DNA of 64,000 nucleotides from Bacillus sp. FJAT-27264 (GTDB lineage: Bacteria; Bacillota; Bacilli; Paenibacillales; Paenibacillaceae), in NCBI RefSeq assembly GCF_001682855.1, contig NZ_MAQW01000030.1, positions 231,939-295,938 of the forward strand. Reading direction: 5' to 3'. Made by a program: the position numbers and the translations under genes. Position 1 is the first letter of the stretch. Each line of letters opens with the position of its first letter. Of the stretch, positions 8,200 to 16,770 are shown one piece after another. Under the pieces are notes generated by a model. It searched no databases, was not told where the DNA came from, and saw only the letters and a program-made list of their open reading frames with translations.

Positions 8200-9270
8200 T
8201 TAAAAAATGGAGAAGGAGTTCAGCATCTCGCGAAAGGACAGGCTGTATTGTCCTGGATCGAAGCTGGCGACCATATGGTCTCTGCCTTGCTTGCGTATGC
8301 TACTTCTCAACCTCTCATTATCCATTAGCTCCAGAGCTTCGGTGACCGCGGTGTCGATATCACCCAGTGGATAGAACTTGCCGGTCTGGTTATGCATGAT
8401 AAAGGAACGGACACCGTCCGAATCCGTACTGAGCACAGGGCAGGTACAACAGATGGCTTCAGCAACGGCATATCCGAAGCCTTCGGTAATCGACGTGGAC
8501 AAGAGAAAGCCCCCGGAATTGACAATGGAGGAATAGTACACCGGCATGATCCCGTTGGGGATGTTGGCAAATACGTTGAGCCGATCTTTCAATCCCAGTA
8601 GTTGAAGCATTACGTCAAATTTTTCTTGTTCCCCAGCTCCGGCCAGGGTGGGGTCATGGAACATCCAGAGGTGCAGATTGGGCTTATGGCTCCGGAGGCA
8701 ATAGGCGATCTCCAGATATTCGCGCCAATTTTTGTTACTCTCCAGCCGACCGACCCAGGCAATGACCGGATCGGCCGGTGGATCATTTGGAATATGCTTG
8801 AAGGCGTTCACATCGACAAGGTTAGGAATGACAAAGCGCTGCATCCAAGGGCAGATTTGTATGAACAGCTCCAACAAATGATTTGTAGGTGGAAGCAGGA
8901 TCGCATTGCAGAAGGACTGTAAAAAGGGAGCAGCAGCTGTAATCTGTTCCTCTGCTTCATTTCGTGTTCCCAATCCCTGCACCTCATAGATGAGGATGCC
9001 TTTGTAACCGAGCATGCGGAGCCGTTCCAAGAGGGCAAAGTTTGAAGTTACGATAATGGCATCATAATCATTGGATCGGATAACTTTGGAAATTTCTTCA
9101 TCCGTGGAACCAATAAATGTCGGAAAGGCTGCTCCGTTATCCCCGCCCGATCCCGGCATGAGGTACAGCAGATGGCATTCAATCCCGCTCCGCTGCAAGC
9201 TCTCGCATCTCAAGTTGTTCAGTGTTTCGACCCCTCCGCTGGGTACATAAAACGTAAATAAAACCTTCAA
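8200..9270 (-). CDS. GT4-family glycosyltransferase (TTG start)
   Basis: 356-residue GT-B transferase facing the glycan operon. The start FTFYVPSGGVETLNNL carries the acceptor-loop GGVETL; the donor site has STSITEGFGYAVAEAICCTC with the E-x7-E pair, and DSDGVRSFI follows. The start is TTG at 9270 with GGAGGGG six bases upstream; no better ATG exists. It probably belongs to the same surface-glycan pathway although it is transcribed separately and convergently. Confidence 0.85.
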   Translation of the reverse strand: MKVLFTFYVPSGGVETLNNLRCESLQRSGIECHLLYLMPGSGGDNGAAFPTFIGSTDEEISKVIRSNDYDAIIVTSNFALLERLRMLGYKGILIYEVQGLGTRNEAEEQITAAAPFLQSFCNAILLPPTNHLLELFIQICPWMQRFVIPNLVDVNAFKHIPNDPPADPVIAWVGRLESNKNWREYLEIAYCLRSHKPNLHLWMFHDPTLAGAGEQEKFDVMLQLLGLKDRLNVFANIPNGIMPVYYSSIVNSGGFLLSTSITEGFGYAVAEAICCTCPVLSTDSDGVRSFIMHNQTGKFYPLGDIDTAVTEALELMDNERLRSSIRKQGRDHMVASFDPGQYSLSFREMLNSFSIF

Positions 9271-9400
9271 CGCTCACCCCTCCTGACTATTTTGCAACGG
9301 TAACGCCGGACCCATCTCGAAAACATAAGCTACTGTTTATAAGATACGCGGCTGTTCCCTGGCGTGTGACGGTGAAAGCCTGTAGTGCCAAATCCTTTCA

Positions 9401-9430
9401 GCATAGCCTGGCCGAATTAAAGCCATCCTA
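9401..9430 (+). promoter_or_regulatory. possible forespore sigma-G promoter for the YhcN-like gene
   Basis: GCATA at 9401 and CATCCTA at 9424 are separated by 18 bases, close to the sigma-G pattern of a GHATR-like -35 and CATNHTA-like -10. It sits about 50 bases before the start of a spore-lipoprotein family gene. The match is short, so this is a suggestion only. Confidence 0.35.
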
Positions 9431-9480
9431 ACGATTGTTACATTGGACACCCATTACATTTAGAGATGGAGGATGAATTC

Positions 9481-10488
9481 ATGTTGCGATCCAAAATCAG
9501 CATGTCCGTTTCCGCCGCACTGCTGCTTGGTATGGTCAGCCTTACCGGGTGTGGTGCCAACAACACGGCAGGAAACACGGTTCATACGAAAAGTGTCCGG
9601 GGAACACATGATGGGCGATTGAGCGTAAATTCGGTGCGTGGAGGGAACCAAATCCGCAACTACGACAAATTGGAAATCAGTCAGAAGCTGGCTGACCGTG
9701 TGGCCTCATTGCCGGAAGTCCGTTCCGCTAATGTCATGCTTGTTGGCAAGACAGCGTATGTAGCTGTAACCCTTGACCGTTCGACTACCCGGCCGAATGC
9801 CTTGGGAACAGGTCATTACGGGACGCGTTCCACAACAAATGGACTGGGGAACGGAATAACCAATGGCAGAACGAATGGCTATACTGACGGTGGCGTGTAT
9901 GGTACCGGCAGAACAGGTCATTACGGGACGCGCTCCACAACAAATGGACTGGGGAACGGAACAACGAATGGCTATACTGACGGTGGCATGTATGGTTCCG
10001 GCAGAACGGGTCTGGGTGGGAGTGCTTACAGTCCAGGGCTGGGTGCAAAAGGAACGTACAACCCTGGTCATGGAATAACAGGTACCGGTAACGGTGCGCT
10101 TGGCACAGGGCGGAACATGGCTGGCGTTGGCGGAACAGGTGCAGGTGCAGGAGTAAACACTAATCGTGGTTACGGAATGCAAAGCACAGGTACAGGGACT
10201 TACAATGACCGTGGAATCACTGGTCTTGGCACTACGAACACAACAACACCAGCCAGAAACACTAAGCTTGAAGAAGATAATGTGACTCAGGCGATCAAGG
10301 ATAAGATTGCCGCCGAGATCAAAAAGACCGCGCCGAATATTGATGCCGTATATGTATCTGCCAATCCGGATTTCGTGGAGCGCTTTAACGTATATGCTGA
10401 AGAAGCGCGTGCCGGGCACCCGCTGAAGGGCTTTGCGGACGAATTCCGTACGATGGTAGAGCGCATTTTCCCAACCCGCAGTCACTAA
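9481..10488 (+). CDS. YhcN/YlaJ-type sporulation lipoprotein with Gly/Thr/Asn-rich repeat insert
   Basis: Predicted lipoprotein of 335 residues: a hydrophobic signal ends in the lipobox LTGC with Cys24. Residues 62-100 (KLEISQKLADRVASLPEV and a strand VGKTAYVAVTLD) and residues 262-335 (VTQAIKDKIAAEIKKTAP, then VYVSANPDF) together make the YhcN/YlaJ domain known from spore membrane and coat lipoproteins. Between them about 160 residues are almost only Gly, Thr, Asn, Tyr, Arg and Ser, including two near-identical copies of a roughly 33-residue unit. Start 9481 has GGAGG at 9468-9472. The role in spores is inferred from family. Confidence 0.82.
   Translation: MLRSKISMSVSAALLLGMVSLTGCGANNTAGNTVHTKSVRGTHDGRLSVNSVRGGNQIRNYDKLEISQKLADRVASLPEVRSANVMLVGKTAYVAVTLDRSTTRPNALGTGHYGTRSTTNGLGNGITNGRTNGYTDGGVYGTGRTGHYGTRSTTNGLGNGTTNGYTDGGMYGSGRTGLGGSAYSPGLGAKGTYNPGHGITGTGNGALGTGRNMAGVGGTGAGAGVNTNRGYGMQSTGTGTYNDRGITGLGTTNTTTPARNTKLEEDNVTQAIKDKIAAEIKKTAPNIDAVYVSANPDFVERFNVYAEEARAGHPLKGFADEFRTMVERIFPTRSH
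9811..10008 (+). repeat. tandem in-frame duplication inside the spore lipoprotein gene
   Basis: Copy 1 (9811-9915, 105 bases) and copy 2 (9916 to about 10008) are nearly identical apart from a 12-base deletion in copy 2 and a few substitutions. Both begin GGTCATTACGGGACGCG and encode GHYGTRSTTNGLGNG. The reading frame is kept. The few differences point to recent duplication or gene conversion. Confidence 0.85.
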
Positions 10489-10553
10489 CCCTTGGTTAGT
10501 ATTTCTGGAGAACTCCCGAATTAATCGTCATTTTTAACATGATCGGCACAAAA

Positions 10554-10591
10554 AAAGCAGCAGCCCCGCCGAAGCGTGGGACTGCTGCTTT
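10554..10591. terminator. bidirectional terminator between spore lipoprotein gene and nagA
   Basis: AAAGCAGCAG pairs with CTGCTGCTTT; a second GC-rich segment extends the stem. A-run before and T-rich sequence after allow function on both strands between convergent genes. Confidence 0.8.
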
Positions 10592-10597
10592 CTTCAT

Positions 10598-11788
10598 TTA
10601 ACTTTGCCGCGGTTGCTTGCGGCCGCGAATCCATACTTCTTGTAGTTGAAGCTTGTCGTCAAGCAGCAGGATATCCGCTTGCTTGCCGGCTTCCAGCGAG
10701 CCGATTTTCTGTTCGAGGCCCAGCGATACCGCCGGTGTAAAGCTGGCTGCACGGGAGGCTTCTTCCAGACTGATTCCGGCTTGCTGAATCAGGAATTGAA
10801 AACCGCGAATCATCGTAAGCGTGCTGCCGGCAAGAGCGACCGGATTATCACGGAGAGTGGCGATGCCATCTTTAACGGTGACCGGTAAATCACCAATTTT
10901 ATATTCCCCGTCACTGAGTCCGGTCGCCGACATGGCATCCGTGATCAGCAAGAGATTGCCGTCATTCTTCAACTGAGCGAGCAGGGCTACCATGGCGGGA
11001 TGGACATGAATCCCGTCGGCAATGATTTCTCCGCGTATGCGCTTGTCGGATAATACCGCACCCACCGTCCCTGGCTTGCGATGATGAAGCGGCGTCATCG
11101 CATTGAACGTGTGCACAGCCTGATTCAAGCCGGCGTCTGCGGCAGCAATGACTTCTTCATAGGTTGCGTCGGTATGACCGAGGGCGGCTGTGATCTTATG
11201 TTTGCGGAGCCAGCGGATGGCTTCGAGCGCACCTTCGCGCTCCGGTGCCAGGGTGACCTGGCGGATCATTCCGGGATAGGTATGTTCCCATTCTTCCAGC
11301 CAGTCGATGTTTGCCGGGACAATATGCTCCGGATTCTGGGCACCCGGCCATTTGTGGCTGATGAACGGGCCTTCCAGATGCACTCCTGCTAATTGCGCAT
11401 AAGGCATTTCCTTGGAAAGATAGACATGTACTTCTTCCAGAACACGGTCGATATCAGTTTTGGTGGCCGTCATCGTGGTAGCCAGCATGGTTGTTGTTCC
11501 TTGGGTACTATGGAATTTCGTAATAGCATCAATGGAATCTTTATCACTGTACATAAAATCATATCCTGCTCCGCCATGAACGTGAACATCCACAAATCCG
11601 GGGAGCAACAAGTCATTGTCATGGTAACTTGCATCCCAGTTGGCATAGGCTGAAGGCAGGTCATGAGCTTCCCCGGCGTAGAGAATTCGTTCTCCGGAGA
11701 GCGCGAGCACGCCTTGCGGAATCAGACCGTTGGGAGTCAGCACTTTACCATACAATAATTCGCCGTTAGTTGCCGTTATTTCAGCCAT
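10598..11788 (-). CDS. nagA: N-acetylglucosamine-6-phosphate deacetylase
   Basis: Removes acetate from GlcNAc-6-P in the cytoplasm, feeding NagB. The amidohydrolase features are all visible: DVHVHGGAG metal site, HLEGPFIS with the metal Glu, ALGHTDATYEE, QAVHTFNAMTPLHHR, and the catalytic Asp in LITDAMSATG. At 396 residues the length is normal. Its start overlaps the end of nagB by 13 bases, so the two are co-translated; the RpiR regulator gene precedes nagB in the same operon. Confidence 0.96.
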   Translation of the reverse strand: MAEITATNGELLYGKVLTPNGLIPQGVLALSGERILYAGEAHDLPSAYANWDASYHDNDLLLPGFVDVHVHGGAGYDFMYSDKDSIDAITKFHSTQGTTTMLATTMTATKTDIDRVLEEVHVYLSKEMPYAQLAGVHLEGPFISHKWPGAQNPEHIVPANIDWLEEWEHTYPGMIRQVTLAPEREGALEAIRWLRKHKITAALGHTDATYEEVIAAADAGLNQAVHTFNAMTPLHHRKPGTVGAVLSDKRIRGEIIADGIHVHPAMVALLAQLKNDGNLLLITDAMSATGLSDGEYKIGDLPVTVKDGIATLRDNPVALAGSTLTMIRGFQFLIQQAGISLEEASRAASFTPAVSLGLEQKIGSLEAGKQADILLLDDKLQLQEVWIRGRKQPRQS

Positions 11789-12504
11789 TTTCCTGCACCT
11801 TCATCCAGCAGCACGACTACGTTCGGGTGACTTTGCAGCAAAGAGGCCGGACATTGTGTGGTGATAGGGCCTTCAATCGCGTTGCGGATAGCCTCAGCTT
11901 TCTCTTCACCACGGACCAGAAGGACGATCTGCTTGGCTTTCAGGATGCCGCCGATTCCCATGGTGACCGCCTGACGGGGCACATCCTCCAGCTTATCGAA
12001 GAAACGGGCATTGGCTTCCCGTGTGCCTTCCAGCAAGTCCACCACATGGGTGCCGCTGCTCAGACTGGCATCCGGTTCGTTGAAGCCGATGTGACCATTG
12101 CTTCCGATGCCGAGAATCTGCAGATCCACCGGGCCATTCTCTTCCAACATCCGGTCATAGGCGGCACATTCTGCGCTAGGATCAGATGCGTTGCCATCAG
12201 GCACATGTGTCCGCGAGAGATCAATATCAACATGATTGAATAAGTGTTCATTCATAAAGCTGCGGTAACTCTGCGGGTGATCCGCAGGCAAACCTACATA
12301 TTCGTCAAGATTGTAAGAGGATGCTTTGGCAAAGCTGACCAGACCCTTATTGTGCATGTCTACAAGCCGGGCGTAAACGCCTACTGGCGAGCTTCCGGTA
12401 GCCAGGCCGAGTACGGCTTTAGGGTTGCTTTGCAGCAGGCTTGCAATCAGATTGGCACCGGTTTGTACGAAATCTTCTTCACTATGAAATTTTAAAATAT
12501 TCAT
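11776..12504 (-). CDS. nagB: glucosamine-6-phosphate deaminase
   Basis: Converts glucosamine-6-P to fructose-6-P and ammonia. LGLATGSSPVGVY, NLDEYVGLPADHPQSY and GIGSNGHIGFNEP are signature segments; 242 residues is the usual length of the Bacillus type without the long C-terminal allosteric tail. GAGGAGG stands before the ATG. The ATG shares bases with the stop of the upstream regulator gene (TAATG), so regulator, deaminase and deacetylase form one transcription unit. Confidence 0.96.
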   Translation of the reverse strand: MNILKFHSEEDFVQTGANLIASLLQSNPKAVLGLATGSSPVGVYARLVDMHNKGLVSFAKASSYNLDEYVGLPADHPQSYRSFMNEHLFNHVDIDLSRTHVPDGNASDPSAECAAYDRMLEENGPVDLQILGIGSNGHIGFNEPDASLSSGTHVVDLLEGTREANARFFDKLEDVPRQAVTMGIGGILKAKQIVLLVRGEEKAEAIRNAIEGPITTQCPASLLQSHPNVVVLLDEGAGKWLK

Positions 12505-13382
12505 TAGGATTGACCTCCTCGTTTATGACGGTAATATTGAACATTCACATAAGATTGCTCCAGCTTGGGAATATAGTCTGTAAAGCGCGTGCTGACCATT
12601 CCGGTAAATAAAATATCAATAATATGCAGTTGCGCAATGCGTGAAGCCATATCGCCCCGCCGCATCCCCTTCTCTAATGAGGAGGAAAAGAGAGGAATAT
12701 TGGCCAGTGTAGCCAGTGTGCTGCTGCCGTAAGAAGTCAGGGCAATGGTACTGGCCCCGCCCGCTCCAGCACAGCTTAAGGCGTCTATCGTTTCCGGGGT
12801 TTCGCCGGAGTAGGAGATTGCAAAGGCCACATCGCCCTCGCCCAGCGAGGATGCAGAAGTAATCTGCATATGGGAGTCTGCGAAAGCGGTGCAGTTCACA
12901 CCGATGCGAATGAGCTTCTGATAGAAGTCTTGCGCCACGATCGAGGAAGTAGCCATCCCATACAGATCAACACGGCGGGTGCGGCACAGCAGATCTACAG
13001 CAGCCTCTAGCCGCTCTATATTAAGCAGCGAAGTGGTATCCCGGATCGAAGCGAGATGATTGCTCTGCATTGCTTCAACAATAGTGGAGAGTGGATTGCC
13101 AGCGACAATATCCTGATAGGAAGATCCGCCTTCATGCTGGCCTTGATCGCTGCCGGCAATTTCCGCTGCCAGGTTTACTTTAAAGTCCGGAAAGCCCTTG
13201 AAATGAAATACCTTGCAGAAACGGGTAACCGTCGCGGGGCTGACACCGCATTGTTCAGCCAGTTCCGTAATACCCATATGGACAATCTCGGCGGGAGAAG
13301 CAAGAATCCGCTCGGCGAGCTTACGTTCCATTTGTGACAGCTTGGTCATCTCATGCTCCAGGGCATGAAGAATTGGGGACAT
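12504..13382 (-). CDS. MurR/RpiR-family transcriptional regulator of the nag operon
   Basis: DNA-binding regulator with an N-terminal HTH_6 domain (LAEQCGVSPATVTRFCKVF, about residues 39-57) and a C-terminal SIS sugar-phosphate domain (GMATSSIVAQDF, then AISYSGETPETI). The frame extends upstream to 13544, but ATG 13382 has GGAGGTGGG just before it and starts where family members do. As first gene of an operon with nagB and nagA it probably senses an amino-sugar phosphate and controls its own operon. Bacillus subtilis uses a GntR-type NagR for this job, so the regulator type differs. Confidence 0.9.
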   Translation of the reverse strand: MSPILHALEHEMTKLSQMERKLAERILASPAEIVHMGITELAEQCGVSPATVTRFCKVFHFKGFPDFKVNLAAEIAGSDQGQHEGGSSYQDIVAGNPLSTIVEAMQSNHLASIRDTTSLLNIERLEAAVDLLCRTRRVDLYGMATSSIVAQDFYQKLIRIGVNCTAFADSHMQITSASSLGEGDVAFAISYSGETPETIDALSCAGAGGASTIALTSYGSSTLATLANIPLFSSSLEKGMRRGDMASRIAQLHIIDILFTGMVSTRFTDYIPKLEQSYVNVQYYRHKRGGQS

Positions 13383-13522
13383 GACCCACCTCCATTCGTA
13401 AATCATGGATTTAAAATTATTTTTACAATTAATTAATATATATAGAAAATTATTTTCATAAATAGGATAAAACAAAACGATGAGCGTTGCAAGGGCATCT
13501 TTATGAATAAAGTGTGGAAATA

Positions 13523-13560
13523 ACAAAAACCCGCTCGCAACCATTGCGATACGGGTTTCT
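13523..13560 (-). terminator. terminator of the efe operon
   Basis: On the minus strand AAACCCGT and TCGCAA pair with TTGCGA and CGGGTTT around a four-base loop and are followed by TTGTTATTT. It lies between the efeU stop (13606) and the nag promoter region. Confidence 0.8.
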
Positions 13561-13605
13561 GCGAATAATATTAGATGTGTTCGGCGGTTAAGCTGCGGTA
13601 TGAGA

Positions 13606-15399
13606 CTAAGCCTTGGCGGGTCTGCGGCGCAGCATTTCCCACAGGATGAACAGCAGTACGATCAACTGAGGCAGCAGTGTCTCCCATGTCGGGTACAAGC
13701 CCAGCCATCCAATGGACGGAAAGCCTTCCAGCACATGCGAGGGAATCTTTCCGGCCACCTGAAGAGAATGAATGCTTTCCCCAAGAAAGCGGAACACCAG
13801 ATAATAAATAAGCACGGTAGCTGTTTTGAAAAAGGCACCGATCGGCAGCTTCGCACTTAGGGCGATGATGGCATAGCCCAGAATGATCAGAATTAGCAGT
13901 GCGCTGCCGATCCCGATCAGTAGTGATGAGGTCTTGATCGCAGGGGCCATCCCGACATAAAAGATCGTTGTCTCTGCACCCTCCCGAAGAATGGCCAGTA
14001 ACGAGACAAAGAACAGTGACCACAGGTTGCCTTTAGCCAGCGCTCCATCCACCTGTCTGCCTACATAGTTATTCCAGGAAGCCGTATTTGACTTGCTGTG
14101 CAGCCATCGTCCAATGGTCAGCATCATGACTACAGCTACAAGTCCGGTCACGCCCTCGATCATTTCACGTGTGCTCCCGGCTGCCGCTTTGGAAATGGCA
14201 TAGTAGAGCAGCACCGCCAAGATAGCACTTCCGGCAAGACCGGCCACGGCTCCGGACCAGATCCATTTTTGGGCGCCTTGTTGATTGCCCCGCTTCACAT
14301 AAGCGAGCAGAGCGGATAGTACGAGAATGGCTTCCAGTCCTTCACGCAGTAGAATCAGAGCAGCATCCCAGGCCGTGTAGTGTGTTTCTCCTGCAAGTGG
14401 GGTCAACTCAGCTGTCATCTGCTCCAGAGTGGAGAGTGCCCGTTCCAGCTTTGGCGGATTGGAGAGCAGATATCCGGTTACAGCTGCACTTTCATTTTCG
14501 ATACTGGTGTAGACCTTAGGAGAAGCAATCTGTACCTGACCTTCGGCCATCGGCCAGACCGTAATGAACTGTTCCATGATCGCTGCGGCCTTGGCACTAT
14601 CTCCAGCGGTGGCTGCTGCGGAGGCCTGATTGAGATAGGCAATCAATCCTTCAATGGAGGTATCTTCGCCGGTGATGTTCGGCGCCGCTACGGCTTTGCC
14701 CTGGCTGTAATCAGCAAGCAACTGGTACAGCGCCTTGGCTTCGCTGCGGGCCGATTCTTCACGGCGCGGCTCTGCCTGCAGCGCGATCCGCAGCAGGCTC
14801 ATCTTCGTCTCCAGCATGCCGTAGACGGCAGGATTATCCTTGCGGATGGCGCGCTCCACCGGCTTCCAGCCGCTTGTTAGAGCGCTGTACGCCTTCTCCG
14901 CGGCGGCCCAGTCGGCGCTCTGCGCCGCATCCCGCGCAGTCTTCGCCGCGGGCAGCAGCTTCTCCGCCGCGCTTCGCCCGGCGGCAGCGGAATTACCGCC
15001 GCTATCACTCGCGGCGGTCACGTACGCGTCCACGGCTCTGGCGAGCGTGGACAGTGCGCTCTTGGCGGGCTCGCCGCCGCCCGCCTTAAGCGTGGACGCC
15101 GCTTCCGCCAATGCGGCGTCTACAGCTGCTGCCGGACCGGCGAGTGCCTCGTCCGGCGTGCCTGTGTTCGCGGTGTGCCACAGCGCCGCGAACGTCTCTA
15201 CATCGGCGGCGGCGTCGCTCCAGCGGCTCTGCCCGGCTTCGACGAGCGCGCTGCCGACGGGCGGCAGCAGCTCATCGTGCCGGGCGCTGCCTTCCGCCGC
15301 GAAGCCTGCTGCTGCCGGGAGGGTCAGCAGCACACAGATCAAGACCAGCATGGCGGTTGCCTTAAGCGCCCGCCACGGATGATGAACAAGAGAGAACAT
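13606..15399 (-). CDS. efeU: FTR1-family iron permease EfeU with N-terminal extracytoplasmic domain
   Basis: High-affinity iron permease of the cytoplasmic membrane. A signal-like segment ends near AAAGFAAEG (about residue 35). Residues 40-335 form a helical, Ala-rich extracellular region. From about 340 seven hydrophobic segments follow, with the two REXXE iron motifs REGLE (352-356) and REGAE (472-476). At 597 residues it is of the long Gram-positive type. The first third is very GC- and Ala-rich. It is the last gene of efeO-efeB-efeU, expected to be iron-repressed through the Fur box upstream of efeO. Confidence 0.93.
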   Translation of the reverse strand: MFSLVHHPWRALKATAMLVLICVLLTLPAAAGFAAEGSARHDELLPPVGSALVEAGQSRWSDAAADVETFAALWHTANTGTPDEALAGPAAAVDAALAEAASTLKAGGGEPAKSALSTLARAVDAYVTAASDSGGNSAAAGRSAAEKLLPAAKTARDAAQSADWAAAEKAYSALTSGWKPVERAIRKDNPAVYGMLETKMSLLRIALQAEPRREESARSEAKALYQLLADYSQGKAVAAPNITGEDTSIEGLIAYLNQASAAATAGDSAKAAAIMEQFITVWPMAEGQVQIASPKVYTSIENESAAVTGYLLSNPPKLERALSTLEQMTAELTPLAGETHYTAWDAALILLREGLEAILVLSALLAYVKRGNQQGAQKWIWSGAVAGLAGSAILAVLLYYAISKAAAGSTREMIEGVTGLVAVVMMLTIGRWLHSKSNTASWNNYVGRQVDGALAKGNLWSLFFVSLLAILREGAETTIFYVGMAPAIKTSSLLIGIGSALLILIILGYAIIALSAKLPIGAFFKTATVLIYYLVFRFLGESIHSLQVAGKIPSHVLEGFPSIGWLGLYPTWETLLPQLIVLLFILWEMLRRRPAKA

Positions 15400-15445
15400 C
15401 GGGATAATCCCCTTTCAAGTAATTTCCTTTTCAGTAACTCTCAGT

Positions 15446-16765
15446 TCAGCTGAGCAGTGTGTCTCCGATAAAGCCACCTTCGCGGACGCCAGGGAAGCAG
15501 GCGAAGACCGCACTGCCGATATGGACCATATATTCATTCAGGCGATCATTGCGCGACAAGCGCTGCTGAATCGTCACGAACTGTTTGACGAGATCCCGCT
15601 GGAAGCTGATGAATAACAGACCGGCATCAAGCTGGCCAGTCTTGGCATTTAGTCCGCCGGAATAGGAGTAGGAACGGCGCAGCATTTTGACTGTGCCGTC
15701 GCCATGCGCCAGGGCGGAATGGGAATCCGCTGGTATCAGCGGCTTGCCTGAAGTATCCGCTGCCTTCAGGTCCAGCTTGTCGAACTCGTCCCGGGCGCCA
15801 ATAGGAGCGCCGCTCTGACGGTGCCGCCCGAAGGTCGCTTCCTGGTCGCTCAGGGATGAGCGGTCCCATACTTCGATGCGGAACCGGACCCGGCGAACCG
15901 CCATATAGGTGCCGCCGTTCATCCAGGCAGGCCCGTCGCCGCTGCCCGGCCAGACGACCTTGTTCATCTCGGCTTCATCGGTAACATCGGGATTCCCGGT
16001 GCCGTCCTTGAAGCCGAGCAGATTGCGCGGTGTTCCATTCTTGGGATCGGCCTCGCCCGTCCGCTGGAACCCTTCCTGGGTCCAGCGCAGCACGGCAGTC
16101 CCGCGGGCAATCCGGGCCAGATTGCGGATGGCGTGGAACGCCACCTGCAAGTCATCCGCGCAGGCCTGCACGCAGAGATCTCCGCCGCACCACGCGGGAT
16201 CGAGATTGTCACCCACGAAAGGCGGGAGATCGGCGAGGGAAGAAGGCCGCTGGCCGGCCAGTCCAAAGCGCTCGTCGAAGAAGGAAGGTCCCACACCAAA
16301 GGTAAGCGTACAACGGGAAGGGGTCAAACCATCAGCCTCTCCGGTATCGGAAGGCGGTAAATTAGGGTTGTCATTGGTATTGCCGACCAAACGGCCTGTG
16401 GTTAGAGCAGCCGCAGCGGTGGTCCATTCCTGCAACAGCCTCTTCACGTCGGCGAGTTTGGTCGTCGTCAGGTCGAAGGCTGCAAAGTACAGGAAGTTTT
16501 GTGCAGGTGTAAGAATGCCAGCCTGGTGGCTGGCATAGAAAGGGATGGAGGAATCGTTCTGCACAGGAGCGACAGGTGCCTTGGCAGTTGTTCCGCCCTT
16601 CGAAAGCAGACTTCCCATGGCCCCGCCGCCCAACAGGAGGCCTAGACCGGTGGCGCCAGTAAGCCGCAGCATATCGCGGCGGCTTACTTTTGTATCCAGC
16701 AGTTTCTGGCTGGGCTCTGAATTTGTTGTTTGGGTGGATTGCTTATCCTTATCGCGTTTGTTCAT
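15446..16765 (-). CDS. efeB: Dyp-type peroxidase/deferrochelatase EfeB, Tat-exported
   Basis: Haem peroxidase that works with EfeO and EfeU in iron acquisition outside the membrane. Residues 28-33 (SRRDML) followed by a hydrophobic stretch (LTGATGLGLLLGGGAMG) make a twin-arginine signal, needed because haem is inserted before export. The DyP signature GFKDGTGNPD is at 251-260, with the late RRSYSY region. ATG 16765 is preferred: the GTG at 16774 overlaps the efeO stop but has the GGGAG motif too close. Length (439) is normal. Confidence 0.93.
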   Translation of the reverse strand: MNKRDKDKQSTQTTNSEPSQKLLDTKVSRRDMLRLTGATGLGLLLGGGAMGSLLSKGGTTAKAPVAPVQNDSSIPFYASHQAGILTPAQNFLYFAAFDLTTTKLADVKRLLQEWTTAAAALTTGRLVGNTNDNPNLPPSDTGEADGLTPSRCTLTFGVGPSFFDERFGLAGQRPSSLADLPPFVGDNLDPAWCGGDLCVQACADDLQVAFHAIRNLARIARGTAVLRWTQEGFQRTGEADPKNGTPRNLLGFKDGTGNPDVTDEAEMNKVVWPGSGDGPAWMNGGTYMAVRRVRFRIEVWDRSSLSDQEATFGRHRQSGAPIGARDEFDKLDLKAADTSGKPLIPADSHSALAHGDGTVKMLRRSYSYSGGLNAKTGQLDAGLLFISFQRDLVKQFVTIQQRLSRNDRLNEYMVHIGSAVFACFPGVREGGFIGDTLLS

Positions 16766-16770
16766 GATGA

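Noticed and set aside
14840..15453. Plus-strand Ala/Ser- and Arg-rich frames opposite efeU
   Set aside because: They mirror the Ala-rich N-terminal domain of EfeU in GC-rich DNA; no ribosome sites or family matches.
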